Both the position numbers and the translations under genes were made by a program. Shown here piece after piece: positions 32,880 through 47,300 of a stretch of 64,000 nucleotides of DNA. Below the pieces are notes generated by a model, which worked only from the letters and a program-made list of their open reading frames with translations, had not been told where the DNA came from and made no database searches. How positions within the stretch are numbered: the stretch's first letter is position 1; every line of letters starts with the position of its first letter. The DNA comes from Eledone cirrhosa. Taxonomy: Eukaryota; Mollusca; Cephalopoda; Octopoda; Eledonidae. Where the stretch lies: assembly GCA_964016885.1 (NCBI GenBank), contig OZ024741.1, forward strand, positions 25,564,374 to 25,628,373, written 5' to 3'.

Positions 32880-33165
32880 AAATTGTCAGAGGATTGGACA
32901 TATGCCTTATCACATAGTTATAGGATTGGACATGTCTTGTGATATATTGTTAGAGAATTGGACATATGTCTTGTGACATTGTTAGAGGATTGGACATATG
33001 TCTTATGACACAGTTATAGGATTAGTCGTGTCTTGTGACATATTGTTATAGTATTGCACATGTCTTATGACATTGTTATAGGATTGGACATATGTCTTGT
33101 GACATATTGTAAGAGGATTGGGCATATACCTTGTGACATTGTTAGAGGATTGGCCTTGTGACATA
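32880..33165. repeat. Degenerate tandem repeat, about 32-38 bp unit
   Basis: Roughly eight imperfect copies of a unit containing aggattggacatatgtcttg and tgacattgtta. It is not coding. Confidence 0.8.
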
Positions 33166-34111
33166 TTTGCAGGTCCTTTCAGTTCTTTGTTCGGTTGTGA
33201 CTTCACTGGTGCCAAACAATATCAATCTTACCTTTACTTTGGACAATATTGGTGGCATGGAGGAGGGAAACTTGCATGAATGGTCTTCCATGATAAACCT
33301 TGCCCAGGAGAGGATCTTTTCAGGTGCAGATCCTTGGTCTCACAAGACCTACAGAAGCCCTAAATATATACACCTGTGTCATAGGTGATAGATAAAAGAT
33401 TGAATAGATTAGCAACAAGTGTACATACATATTTATACTCATCTGTGTCACAGTAAATAAAAGGTCAAGTTGATAAGTAACAAATATTTGGTTTATTGAG
33501 TACATTATTGAATACAAGATACAAATGCAGGTTGCAAGTACTTTAAAAAATGTTTTTTTAATTTAAGTGTCTTAAATAGATTTGATTAACGTAACGCTCT
33601 TAGCATGACTAATGAATGTCTTTTGAAATATAAACTTATTTACAATATGTATTGTTGTATGCATGCATATATATGTGTATATATGTATATATATATATAT
33701 ATATATACATACACACACATACACACAATTACATCGTCTAAAAGTTATGTTAACCATTTAAGGCGATATCAAACTGCCTATGGTTCTACATCACAAACCA
33801 GCTTGTTTTAAATGTTTAAATTTATCCACCATAATTTTATGTAAGAAACCATTAAGTTACATTCCAAACACTGTAGACAATACTATCACAAAGTAAAACA
33901 AAAAACGATTATGATGGTGTGTGTTTTTAAATGGCTACAATGACTTTTCCCTGATGTAATTGTTTTAACCTTTACATATGATCTCAGATCAAAGCATGCT
34001 TTCATCACAGGTTTTTCTTATCTAACATGTTTTAAGCTCCTGAGAAAGCCTTAAATAGTAAAGCTGTTATATAGACAATATAAATATGGAGACTTGTAGT
34101 TTAGGAGCAGG
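33166..34111. other. Spacer downstream of PINCH, no gene
   Basis: AT-rich, with a (TA)n/(CA)n run at 33665-33730. A segment at 33170-33360 has modest GC and a short open frame, but no domain is recognised. Confidence 0.45.
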
Positions 34112-34339
34112 TTCAACCCTTTAGCATTTACATTACTCTATATTTATTATTGTATTTTCACAGTAAAGACTTTAACTCACACAATATCTCACATAATATC
34201 GAATCTATGAGATTTTGATGATATTATTTATTCTGAGAACAATATCTTAACGTCGATACGAGTGGTTACTGCCAGTTTGAACAGAAAGAGGTGAAAGAAC
34301 CCTGGCCAGATACAGCTGGTTTAAATGCTAAAGGGTTAA
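34112..34339. mobile_element. piggyBac-like MITE
   Basis: About 228 bp with inverted ends (aaccctttagcattta at left, taaatgctaaagggttaa at right) and TTAA-like flanks (ttcaa left, ttaa right). The interior is related in inverted order to the MITEs at 40995-43500 and 43804-44024. It has no coding capacity. TTAA targets and CCC-starting ends are characteristic of the piggyBac superfamily; the assignment rests on those features only. Confidence 0.75.
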
Positions 34340-36070
34340 CAGAGGCGTTGCTCTATCAGCCAAAAGGTTACCAATTCATGTCCAACTAAGTGTTCAGCAA
34401 TGATTTCCTGTTAAGAACAACTTACTACTCAACAATTGGTACCATGAGAAGGAAGTACAGGAACCACTGTAAGCAGCAGAAACACTGCATATTCAATTTC
34501 TCATTATTTATTTATTGTATAGTTTAGTCAGAAGGAAAGATCTGTGTGTCCATGACTTCTGCAGGCCTTCCAAGACTATCTGATGGTGTCCTATCCAAAG
34601 TTATCTAATGCTATGACAAGTGGCATAAGCTTCAGTCCAGTGCAGCACTTTATGGTAACAATGAGAGTTAGAATATATTTTTAAAAATGAAATAAAGAAT
34701 AAAAATAATAAAATTATCTCCTAAAAATTTATACTGAAGTGTGTGCGTGATAATATTGGAAAGAAGATATTTAGCAAAAACATGCAATATTTATAGATTT
34801 TTTTATGTGAGAAATAGAGAGAGTGAAAGGGTTGAATGACAAAGTCTTATTAAAAAATAAACCGTTTGCAGGAGTAAAATATAGATTTGTATAGAAAATA
34901 GAGATATTTAAGGCATTTTGACTAACTCTAGACGTTTAATTAAAAAAGAATTTGTTTTGAAATAAAATGAAGCAGAATAAGTTGAGATCAGAGAAGAAAA
35001 TATTTTGAAGTTCCTAAGTTTTTAATTGGTAAAAATGAGATTAATGTTCTTTCCCCATTAAATCAAAATCCAGTAGGAAGGTAACAAAGAGAAAAGAAAA
35101 TTAATTTTTTTAAATTGAAATTCTAACAAATTTTTATTTAGTTAATCTCAAACTCATTTGTTTTGTTTTTTCTTTGATGAATTTCAATTTCACTAAAAAA
35201 CAATTACATTTAATCCCTCTTTGTAATTTTAGTTTATGAAAATATTTCAGTTTTATGAATTTGAAATTTCAAACTAAAAAAACAAAAAACAAATCTGAGA
35301 GAGAAACAAATTTTGTATTGAAAACCCCATCTCTGTCTGAAATATTTACTAAAACAGTTTCTGAAAAATTGTTATATTTTATTTTTCTCTACTGTTACAA
35401 CTAGCTGCAAACCATCCTTTCTGTTATGGTTTGAGTTATTTCTTTCAAGGGGTTGTACTGGTCTGCAAATTGAGACATTTACATGAACTGCACAAAGAAG
35501 AAATGTTGTAATGTTTACAACATTATCCTAACTTAATCATTACAAACTGTTGTCAGCTTACAAATTCCCATGGATAAATAGAATAAATCTGTGATAGTCT
35601 ATTCTCCTATGTAGGGGAACATTAGCAATGGAGAGTTGGTTTTAAATGTTCCAATACAATGTGTAAAACTGGCAGACATGAACACCAGTACACAACAACC
35701 ACATATCTCAATCAAGGTTTGAATTCATTATATCTGGGTCAATAAGCAGTTTAATACTTTAACCATCCAACTACTGTAAGTTCCAATGACTTTGGTCTCT
35801 GTATACAATCAAGTAGTTTATCCAGTCAAGAGAAACAACAAAAATAATAAATTATTAGGATACTAAATAGCAATAGAAACATGCTCATAAATTTATGTTC
35901 AGATGTTTTGCTTTCATTGTTGGTTAAGAGGTATGTTAACAAAGTCATTACAACAGGTGGAGAGTAAGGCTATAGATTGTTTGCAGACTGTTCTAGAAAA
36001 TTGATTGAAGAGAGAAAGAGAAGAAAGGCAGGCACTGAAGCAAGATTATTGGTTCCTATGGGTTGTCAGT
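34340..36070. other. Probable PINCH 3' UTR and flank
   Basis: AT-rich sequence left of the PINCH stop codon (36071-36073). The 3' UTR must lie here, but several candidate AATAAA signals exist on the minus strand and none can be chosen. No other coding region is seen. Confidence 0.4.
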
Positions 36071-36185
36071 CTATTTTTTGCTATGTTCATCATAACCCTT
36101 CTTCAATCGGCGTTTCATTTCACCAGGGAATTTCTCAAAACATGTCTTGCAGACTGGCTTCATGTCAAATTCAAAGAATTTGGTT
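36071..36185 (-). CDS. LIMS1: PINCH terminal coding exon
   Basis: It encodes the second half of LIM5 ([18 protein letters not shown]) and the basic carboxyl end, then the stop TAG at 36071-36073. The acceptor reads ctttgacag. Confidence 0.94.
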
Positions 36186-38574
36186 CTGTCAAAGAGGAAG
36201 AGAGTGGAACAAGTTATTAAAGAAATTATTATAAAGATTATTATTATTGTTAATATTATAGCCCTTCTCCTCCGCAATAAAACCCCATCTGTTGAGGAGG
36301 TATAGAGGCTTCTCCTCCGCAATAAAACCCCATCTGTTGAGGAGGTATAGAACCCTTCACCCCCCCCCCCCCCCCCCTCATCTACTGAGGAGGTATAGAG
36401 CCCTTCTCCTCCCCAATAAAACCCCCATTTGTTGAGGTATATCATCATCATCATCACTCGTTGACTACTGTCGAGGTGATGGATCTCACTCTCATGCCCC
36501 AGAATTCCCTGTCCCCCATCACTGCCCCCAGGTCCTGTCTACTGATTCCCGTATCCCTAGAGATAACGTCAGGGAATGACAGCTTCCTACTCCTAGTCAG
36601 GCTGGAGTCAGGGTTCCAGAGCAAGAGAGCGGATATGATTTCATATATATATGAGGTATATAGCCCTTCTCCTCCCCAATAAAACCCCATCTGTTGAGGA
36701 GGTATATAGCCCTTCTCCACAATAAAACCCCATCTGTTGAGGAGGTATATAGCCCTTCTCCTCCACAATAAAACCCCCCATCTGTTGAGGAGGTATAGAG
36801 CCCTTCACCTCCCCAATAAAATGCCATGTTACAAATGCATAAATCATAGAGAACAGAGGTTGCATTTCCCACTGACTCCAGTGCAAATAGAAAAATGCTT
36901 GGAAGAATTGTGGCCACCAATAGTTTATGTATCCAGAGAAAAACAACAGAGGATATTGGCCAATATCTGAAGAAGCAAGTGGAAAGCTGAAACAATGGCC
37001 ACAGCTACAACCACATCCTAGGGTTTCATTATAATTTCACTATATATGGAATGTTGAGTGACCAAAGTAAGGATCACTAATATGCCATCCCACAGGAACA
37101 AGACCAGAGTGATGGCAATAGTGGAAGAATACAGAGAAATAACAGCTCTTAAGTCCATTTCTCCAGTAGAACTGAATGAAAATGTCATTGGAGTGCCACC
37201 TGTTGATTATTCTAGAAGATCTAGCAGATGTAGGCATTCATTAATGGTAGAACTTTTATAAATTCATCTCACATACTTCACATATACACCTTTTCCAACA
37301 AAAAGCTGCTTAACACACTATGAAAATGTTTACTTACTTTTGGCTCATCTTCCTGTCACAGACAGAACAAGCAAAATGGTTGACACACCAGGCTTTGTTG
37401 AAGGCAGTAAAGGCTGTAATAGAAACCAAACATAAACTTGATGGCAGCTAAACACCAACACTATCAACAGCAATAGTCAATGAAGGCACTGTTTCACGAT
37501 CAAATCACACTACCATTTGGACAAATCAATTCACATGAAACAATATAATTCTAGGTATGATGTATCCAGAAAAAAAAACAGTTCATACTGCATGATATAG
37601 CCCTAGCTTTGCTGTAAACATGCATGACATGGTCCAGTAACTCCCGAGGGAGTTGTTAGGGCGCTATATTGAATACAGCAGATTTCTTCTAGAGAAGGAT
37701 AGAGTGAGTGAGGGAATGGAAGTGAGAAAGAGATATAGAGGAAGAATTGACCCCAGTACTAGACTGGTACTTTTTTTTATCAACCTTGAATGAATAAAAG
37801 GCAAAGTTGACCATGGCGGGATTTGAACTCAGAGAAGGTAGATAGCTGAAATGTATACCGCAAAGCATTCTATCCAACGTTCTAACGATTCTGCCAATTT
37901 GCGGCCTAGCTATGCTGTATACAGATAAACAAATGAGATGGTCATAAGTCTGTTGGTTCAGAGTTTACCATAGGTTAAATAACAATAACAACATGAAAGA
38001 ACACATTTGAGTTGAGGAAGCCTCTACATGGTCGCTCAAATTGCTAGAAATAGCAGCGAGATCTTCCTCAAATCATACCATACTGCCTTCAAAAAGGACA
38101 TAATGGGTAATGTTGTCTTTGATTTTCTGGAAAAAAAAAAGGATGGTCATAGTTGGGATACAATCTGCTATATCAGGACTGACCTGGGCTTAATGAACAA
38201 CAGGAGCATTAAATAATGTAATCTTAGGTACACATACTACACCACACAGGTAAAGTAGTTTGTTAATACATATAAGATTATTTTCTTATCGTATCTTATA
38301 ATCTGATTTCCTATGAATGTTATGTTATAAATGAAATGAGAGTCAAGTGAAGACATTGACATCAAATCTACTTACCATCTCCAGCTACAATATTGTTACA
38401 AACAAAGCAAATATTTCCAAATAGCTGTAAGAAACAAATAATAATAATAATAATAATGCTTTCTTTATTAACCACAAGGGTTTACACAAAATAAGACATT
38501 AAGAACAATACAAATGGGCATTTCTGCGTGTAAAAAAAACAAAAACAGAGGATGTAACAAACAAAGAAACAATG

Positions 38575-38619
<45 letters not shown>

Positions 38620-41600
38620 GTTTCTGATTTAGGCAAGGTCAACAGTTTGGGGGGAAGGGGAAAGTCGATTAAATCGACTCCAGCACTTTACTGGTACTTT
38701 ATTTTATTGACCCCGTAAAGATGAAAGACAAAGCTAACCTTGGTGGGATTTGAACTCAGAACATATGTAGGTTTAGCTGGCTTCCTACAAAGTTGTATCT
38801 CTAGAAGGATTTTTGGGTATTTTAATGACAGGGACCCCAGTCCTATTATGTTGTTATTGCTCACACTTATGTAGGTTTAGCTGGCCTCCTACAAGGTTGT
38901 ATCTCAGAGAAGGTTTTTGGAGTGTTTTAATGATAGAGACCCCAGTCCTGTCATGTTGTTACAGCTCACACTTATATAGGTTTAGCTGGCCTCATCATCA
39001 TCATCATCGTTTAACGTCCATCTTCCATGCTAGCATGGGTCTGGACGGGAATTGTCCCACTTGAGGCAAGATTGGTTGTCTTGCTCAGGACTGTCTGGAG
39101 GGTTTTCTACGGCTGGATGCCCTTCTTAACACCAACCACGTTTACAGTGTGGACTGGGAGGTTTTTACCGTGTTACCTACACGGCCACATTACAGCGTGG
39201 ACTGTGTGTTTTTTTGTTGTGACACCTACACAACCTCATTTATTTAGGACTGGATGTTGTGGTACCAACATAACTTTACAGAGAAAGGGGTGGTGTAGAT
39301 GGCGGTTGGGGTAGGGGTAGTGGGACGGGGGTGTATTTTGGTTAAGAGGTGCCTACTAACTGTAGGTTTCGCTTTGTACTTAGGCAAGGCAGGTCTTCTG
39401 TATTACTGCGTAGCGCCAAAGATCTCAGTCCAGTGACATTGTCTTGGAGAGGTGTAAGTGTGTGAGGTCGGAATTTATCAAGTCGTCCCAGGTTTTTCTG
39501 GGTCTGCCTACTCCGTAGCTACCGTCTATTTTTAATGCCCTGCACTTTTTTATACAGCTGTCGTCTTTCATGCGCATCATGTGACCATACCAACGTAGTC
39601 TTCTCTCGAGTAAACAGCATCTGATCCCTCTTATTCCTAAGAGAAGGTTTTTTGGGGTGTTTAAACACTGGGACTCCAGTCTTATCATGATAGAAATAAC
39701 TGGCATGGCTAAATTCCTAAAGTATGAACAAAGTTAAAATATTGACTTGATAAGGTTCCTACATTGTGGACACAATCAAAAAGCTAACTTATAATTTAAC
39801 AACGCCACCCAAAAGTGACAACTGAATCTCACTCATATCATGATTGTCGTTTTAACATCTGCTTTCCCTGCTAGCAAGGGTTGGACAGGTCTACATAGAC
39901 CAAGCCAGTACTGCAGCGGTGGCTGCTTGTCTCCCAGACAAGCCAATGTCCAACAATTTCAAAAAGGACACATTGGATAGCTTAGAAATTATTATGACTG
40001 GAACTCCTTTGATCTTGCTGGAAGAGGATTGCTCCCATCAAGTATAGAGGAGAGGGTGCCATTTCCAAAACTACATGAATGTCCTTTCACAGAACCAGTC
40101 TTAAAGAGATAACAACAACAATAGCAACAACCATAAAGAGATAACAACAATAACATCACAATAAGAGGTAACAACACTGTTATTAAACATACCTGGTGAT
40201 AATGTATTTCACAGTAAGCCATGTTCTTCTTCTCATAATATCTGGTGCCCAGAAATGGTTTCTCACATTTGGCACAAACAAAGTGCTGGAAAAAGAAATA
40301 GAAATTAAGTCAGTAGGAATAGCAGTAGTAGTAGGTTGTTAGTACTGTACTATAGTAATAAAACTGTAGAGTGGTACTACAGTGTCAACACTACAATACT
40401 ATACTATAGTACTGAAACTGTAGAAGGGTACTACAGTGTCAGTATTACAATATTGTACTATATAGTACTGAAACTGTAGAAGGGTACTACAGTGTCAGTA
40501 CTAGTGTCATTACTACAATGTCAATATTACAGTATTGAACTATAGTGGAGTACAATAATATTTGTGACATGTTGACCCATATACAGTAGTGGGTGATGGA
40601 GTGGTGGTGGTGGGGGTGGGGGTGACAAAAAACCCCAGAAAACCAACTTTACTCACCTCAACGTGCCAGTATTTACCTAACGCATTTATAACTCTCTCTT
40701 CTATTGGACGTCTGGAAAACAGAAATGGTGATATTGACAATAATTCCAATGATGATACTGATGACAATGATGATGATGACAATAATGATGGTGATGGTGA
40801 TAATGATGATGATGATGATATTGACGATGATGATAATGACAATATTGATAATGATGAAAAACTGCTCCCTACCTGCAAGCTCCACAGATAGGTATTCCCA
40901 TCTTGTCATAGCACCGTAGACAGTAAAGCTCACCATTCTTCTCTCGAGCATCAGCAGTAAGTTCAACACTGAAAAGAACAGCAAAGAATTTAGTTTAACC
41001 CTTTAGTATTTAAACCGGCCATATCTGGCCAGAATTCTCTCACTTCTTACTGTTGAAACCTGTTGCTCATACTTATGTTAAGGTATTGTTCTAGATCGAT
41101 TGGGAAACCTTTCATTGGCCACAAAGTGCAAACGATTTCCTTGAGCTAGTGCTGGACTCAAACTGGTCACAAGTAGTCACCTCTCCAACAAGAGGTGACA
41201 ACACTTTGGACCTGATCTTCACCACTACTCCTGAAGTGGTTATCAGTTGTACTACTGAGTAACCTCTAGGCGACTCTGATCATGCTATGATCATTGCCAA
41301 TCTGGCTCTTGCGGGCAGCAACAAAAACCAGAACCATCTCCAATCTGCTTGCTTTGATTCAAAGAAAGCAGATTGGAACTTGTACTGCACTGAGTTACAG
41401 CGCCCAAACTGGCATGAGATGTATAACTCTGGAGATGTGAACACTATACTCCTGGACTCAATATGGATAGCGTGTGCAGCATCGGTGCCACATAAGCAGA
41501 AAAAAAACCACCCCTAAAGTGCAAAATGGGAAAAATCAGATGCCAACAGAAAAAAGCGGAATAAATCTTCTAACCATCTCAAGCAAGTGACAAAGAAGGC

Positions 41601-44359
41601 AGTGCTTAAATTTGAACAGTGAAATAGCAACCAATCCTGACAGTAAGGTGTTCTGGAAATATGTTCATTCAAAGCAGAGACCTCACTCTCCAGTTGGTCC
41701 TCTTCGCAATCCCCACACAAGCCAGATCACTGACGATCCCAAAGAATGCACAGAACTCATTGCTGAGTGCTATGCAAGTATTTTTACTGTTGAAAACCAG
41801 AATGTACCATCTCCACCATCTCTAACATCAAATTCCATAACAACTATGGAATTTACACCTGCAATGTTGCGACGTCACCTTAAGAATAAGCGCAACTATG
41901 CCTCCCCTGGTCTTGATGGTGTAACATACCTGCTTCTCAAACGTGGCGGGTATTTCCTTTTGCGCCAGCTTTCTTTCTTCTTTCAATACTGTCTCAACAA
42001 TGGTGCTACTCCGGAGCAGTGGAAAACTGCCAGTGTCATTCCCCTGTTCAAAAAGGGCAACCGCATGTCACCTGTCAACTATCGTCCAGTCAGTCTTACT
42101 AGCTGTATGGCCAAACTGATGGAATCCTGTGTCAGAGAAACACTTTGGAACTTCTGGAGTTCTCACAGCCTCATCCGGCCCTCGCAGTTTGGATTTATCC
42201 CTAACTCCAGCTGCTGTGATCAGCTTATCGAGTTCCTTGAAGACATCACCCGGATCACTGACAGCGGCTCATGGGTGGATGTTGTTTACCTTGACTTTGC
42301 TAAGGCCTTTAATTCTGTGCCACACAAAAGACTTATGGTAAAACTCTCTGCAATGGGTGTGAGGGATGATCTTTTCGACTGGTTGAAATCCTTCATTCTC
42401 AGCCGAAAGGAAGTAGTCACGGTTCTAGGACAGCATTCTTCACCATATGAAATGTCATCTGGTGTACCACAGGGATCTGTTCTTGGTCCCCTTTTGTTTG
42501 TGGCATATATTAATGACATAGATGCCAACTTACAGAATGCCACGGTACTGAAATATGCAGATGACATCAAGCTGTACCTTGAAATCAAAAGGACTGATCC
42601 TGAAATCTACAACTCTTTCCTACAATCAGACCTGGACACAATGCAGCAATGGATCACAGACTGGCAACTGAAGCTGCTGTGGACAAGTGTACCACCATGC
42701 ATTTTGGGAGGAAAAATCCAGCGTCCACATACTCCCTCCACAACACTGATATCAAGAAGTCCTCTTGTGAACGTGACCTGGGCATTACTGTCAGCAGCGA
42801 TTTGCGTTGGACAAAGCATGTCTCTAAGATTGTCAAGAAGGCCGAGGGTGTCTTGGCATCACTCAGAGACGTGCAACCAAGCGCATACCCTCCATCAAAC
42901 ACCTACCATACTCTGAACACCTTGCTTCCCTGGGCATGGATTCATTGAAGCTCCGACGTCTGGCAATGGACTTGGAAAACACCCACAAAGTTATTAACCA
43001 TCTCGCCAACAACAACCCTGAGCACCTTTTTGATCTCCATGTGTCTAACACATGTGGACATGCCTACAAAATCAGAAAACAGCACAGCTGCCATGACTTT
43101 CGGAAACATTTTTTCACGCTTAGAGTTGCTGAAGCATGGAACAAACTGCCTGCGTCAATTGTTAGCTGCCGAGACACTGCATCCTTTAAAACACTCATGC
43201 TTCCCGAAATACACCAAAACTACACCTGATGTACCTCTTCCATACACATGCACACATGTGTATATCATGACTCATGCACTGTTCATTTTCCTGACATTTG
43301 TACATTACCCTATGTACTATACATACACTTTTTGATGAGTTGTAGTGCACCTGAGCACTGTACACAATATTTCATTATTATTATTATTATCATAAAATAA
43401 ATAATATCAAAATTTCGTAGATTCGATATTATGTGAGATAAAGCCTTTACCATGAAAATACAATAGTATATATAGAGTAATGTAAATGCTAAAGGGTTAA
43501 ACAGAAAATCATGTATTCTATGGGGATCGAATAATCTTGGAATAGGAACAGGTGTGTGTGTGTGGGGGGGGGGGGGGGACTGAAAAATTAATAAGTGGGG
43601 GTGAGGGTGGAACTATTATGCAAGATCCAAGATTAGGTGATTAAATATGAAGTCTGTCTCAGTGGGATATGAACATAAAGTTGGCATACATGTAACTAAA
43701 TACTTCACCTCAAAAGTGCCTGCTCTTGTTTTAACTTGAACACTCACTCTGTCAAGGTGTAGACATCCTCCCAACGTTTTTTTTCCTCCAAAAAATTATT
43801 GCTTTAACTCTTTAGCATTTAAACCGGCTATATCCGGCCAGAATTCTCTCACCTTTTTCTATTCAAACTGGTCACTCATACTGATGTTAAGGTATTGTTT
43901 CTCAAGATAAATGACATCAAAATCTTGTAGATTTGATATTATGAGAGATAAGTATGTGAGATAAAGTGTTTATCGTGAAAATATAATAGTAAATAAAGAG
44001 TAATGTAAATGGTAAAGGGTTGAACACTAAAATGACACCAAGAAAACATTAAAAACACTTACCCACAAGTCTTGCAGTTAAAATGGTATGGATGGTAAGC
44101 TTCTTCCTTGAACTTGATGTGGCCTTCCTCAATAATAGAGCTGAAATTTTAATTGTAAAATAATCATTTCGAGAAGATGGACAGTGCAGGTATGTATATA
44201 TGAAACTTATATACTTGCAATTCTTCAGTCCACTGGTCAATGATATACATAGTTCAGTGGTCAGTGATATACATCTATATAGTCCAGTGGTCAATGGTAT
44301 TTATCTCTATATAGTCCAGTGGTCAATGGTATATATCAGTATATAGTCCAGTGGTCAAT

Positions 44360-44398
<39 letters not shown>

Positions 44399-47300
44399 CA
44401 GTGGTCAGTGGTATCATCATCATCATCACCGTTTTATGTCCGTTCTTCCATGCTAGCATGGGTTAGACGGGTTGTCCTGCTGTGGGCAGTGTCCGGTCGG
44501 CTGACCTTGTCTTGCTCATATGGGAACTGACTCTGGCTTGATTTCTACAGCTGGATGCCCTTCCCAACACCAAACTCATTTACAGTGAGTGCTGCTTTTT
44601 TTCCGTGGCGCCTACATGTCCACTTTACAGTGTGGGCTGGGTGCTTTCTTGCCGTGGCACCTCCACGACCACTTTGCAGTGGAATGATAGGGACCCCAGT
44701 CCTATCATCTCATTTCTACAGCTGAGTAAACTGGAACAATGTGAAATAAAGTGTCTTGCTCAAGGAAACAACACATCACCCGGTCTGGAAATTGAACTCA
44801 CAACCTTTCGATTGCAAGCCCAATACCACTAAGCCATGTGCCTTCATATATATATATATATATATATATCTATATAGTCCAGTGGTCAATGGTATATATA
44901 TCTCTATATAGTTCAGTGGTCAATGGTATATATATATATAGACCAGTGGTCAATGGTATATATCTCTATATAGTCCAGTGCTCAATGATATACATCTCTA
45001 TATAGTTCAGTGGTCAATGGTAGATATCTCTATATCAGTTTGCAGGTTAAATCTTGTTTTTAGTTAGACCTATGTAGTTATTTCCAATAAATATTTTCAT
45101 GCAACAGACAACACATTTTTAAAGACATGTACCATATAATGGAAATGTGTTAGTGGTAAAGCTGTTGTATTGGAGTAGTAAATTTAGGCCTTTAGTTGTG
45201 TTAGATTTTCCAAATTGATGCCAGCTATAGAATCAGTGGAGTTATCAGGAATGTAGCTCACCGTAACAATATTTTATTACAGATTTTGTAGAAGTCTTTG
45301 TTTATTGGATGTAGGAGAGCTCAGGCAAAATTTGAAATAATATTTGAACTAAATATTTACACACAAACACACAATACATTACATATTATGAAACCCAGGA
45401 ACATGAGAAAAACAGTGAACTTTGATAGCCAACCTTAAAATGGTTAATGTACTTACTGGCATTTATGGCAGATATATTTTCCAAGACCTTTGGCTTTTTC
45501 TCTAGCATGGCAATCACGACATAGAGCCCTGAAAAACAATTGAAACAGCAAGATATAAATAATATATCTTTCCTAAGACAAGTTATAAATGATATATCTT
45601 TCCTAAGACAATGTATACATGATATGTCTTTCCTAAGACAAGTTATAAATGATATATCTTTCCTAAGACAAGTTATAAATAATATATCTTTCCTAAGACA
45701 AGTTATAAATGATATGTCTTTCCTAAGACAAGTTATAAATGATATGTCTTTCCTAAGACAAGGTATAAATGATATATCTTTCCTAAGACAAGGTATGACA
45801 TATCTTTCCTAAGACAAGTTATAAATGATATATCTTTCCTAAGACAAGGTATAAATGATATATCTTTCCTAAGACAAGGTATAAATGATATATCTTTCTT
45901 AAGACAAGCCATCAATGACATAATCTTTCCTAAGACAAGCTATCAATGACATATCTTTCCTAAGACAAGTTATCAATGATATATCTTTCCTAAGACAAGG
46001 TATGACATATCTTTCCCAAAACAAGGTATAAATTATATATCTTTCCTAAGACAAGCTATAAATGATATATTTTTCCTAAGACAAAGTATAAATGACATAT
46101 CTTTCCTAAGACAAGGTATGATATTTCTTTCCTAAGACACAATGACAATTTTGGTAAATGGAAATGGGAAGACACAATATAGTGAAAAAATTACTCTTTA
46201 ACATAAAACCTTCTCGATATGTGCTTGAAATCCCTTAAACCATTCTGGGAATCAATGAAGACCCTTCCTGACAATAACTTTGATCTGAAGGAAGAGTGAC
46301 AAAGATCAGGGAATGAGTCCAACTTCGCTTTGACCTTCCCAGAAGGCAATGGTGTCCCTTAATCAGACCACACAACACATGCCAGGAAAGTCCACCATCT
46401 CCTACGATATAAAATGAAAGACAGCCAACATGTGACTGTGGGGACCCTCACCAGACAATACTGCAGTTGTTCAGGATTGCTCCTCAGATGTTTTCCCGGC
46501 GGCCTGGAGGCAATACATAATGCTGCAAATGACAAATTAGTCTGACTCACCAGCCTCGACCTGTCTCTAACTATTGTGCACATGTCATACGACAAGAAGA
46601 AGAAGAACATAAGAGAATTGTTGAAACTAATTCCACCAATCAAATTCCTGGATTGGAGTTTTATTTTATTGAAAAATAAATGAAAGTTGATTTTATCAGG
46701 ATTTGAACTCAGAATACATAAAGCCAGAAGAAATACTGCAAGGTGGTTCTATGCCCTAATGACTTTGACAATTTATCACTTAATTACTTCACACCAGTAT
46801 CAAATCTTGTTTTATTTTTCATAGCTAGCTTTCTATTGAATTTAGCCATCTGGAACACTGTGACACTTTAAAATGACCTCAATCTGTAGCAGTAATATAT
46901 ATCCTTTATAATTAAATGTATTTTCCTTCGGCGGAAGAAAAATGTTACGGAAGTAAATTGGCTGAAGTGTGAGCTAATCAAAACCTTTGGCGTAGCGATA
47001 CAAGTAACTGGACTACTTAGACCAGAAAACGGAAGTTAAGACAGAAGACCAGTCTCCAGATAAATCTGCTATCGTCAAAACGTCGATTCTTCGATACGCC
47101 ATATCCTGTCGTATCTCACACATGGAAATACAGGCAAAACAACTTTCACAGTGTGAAGCAAGAATAAACGAAGTACATACTTGTAATGGAGTTTGTCTAT
47201 TTAATGCTTTCTGATCTAACGACTTACATTCTTCATTATAAATGGTGACCCCGACGTGATACAAACAAGCATTTTTATACAACAAATATAAAAGAAAGAA

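Noticed and set aside
33158..33388. Small protein with LTFTLDNIGGMEEGN
   Set aside because: Short, isolated, beside tandem repeats, with no family recognised; not enough support for a gene.
40540..40891. Ser-rich (-) or Asp/Asn-rich (+) small proteins
   Set aside because: Both are translations through a GAT-like repeat that forms a spliced intron of PINCH; canonical splice sites flank it.
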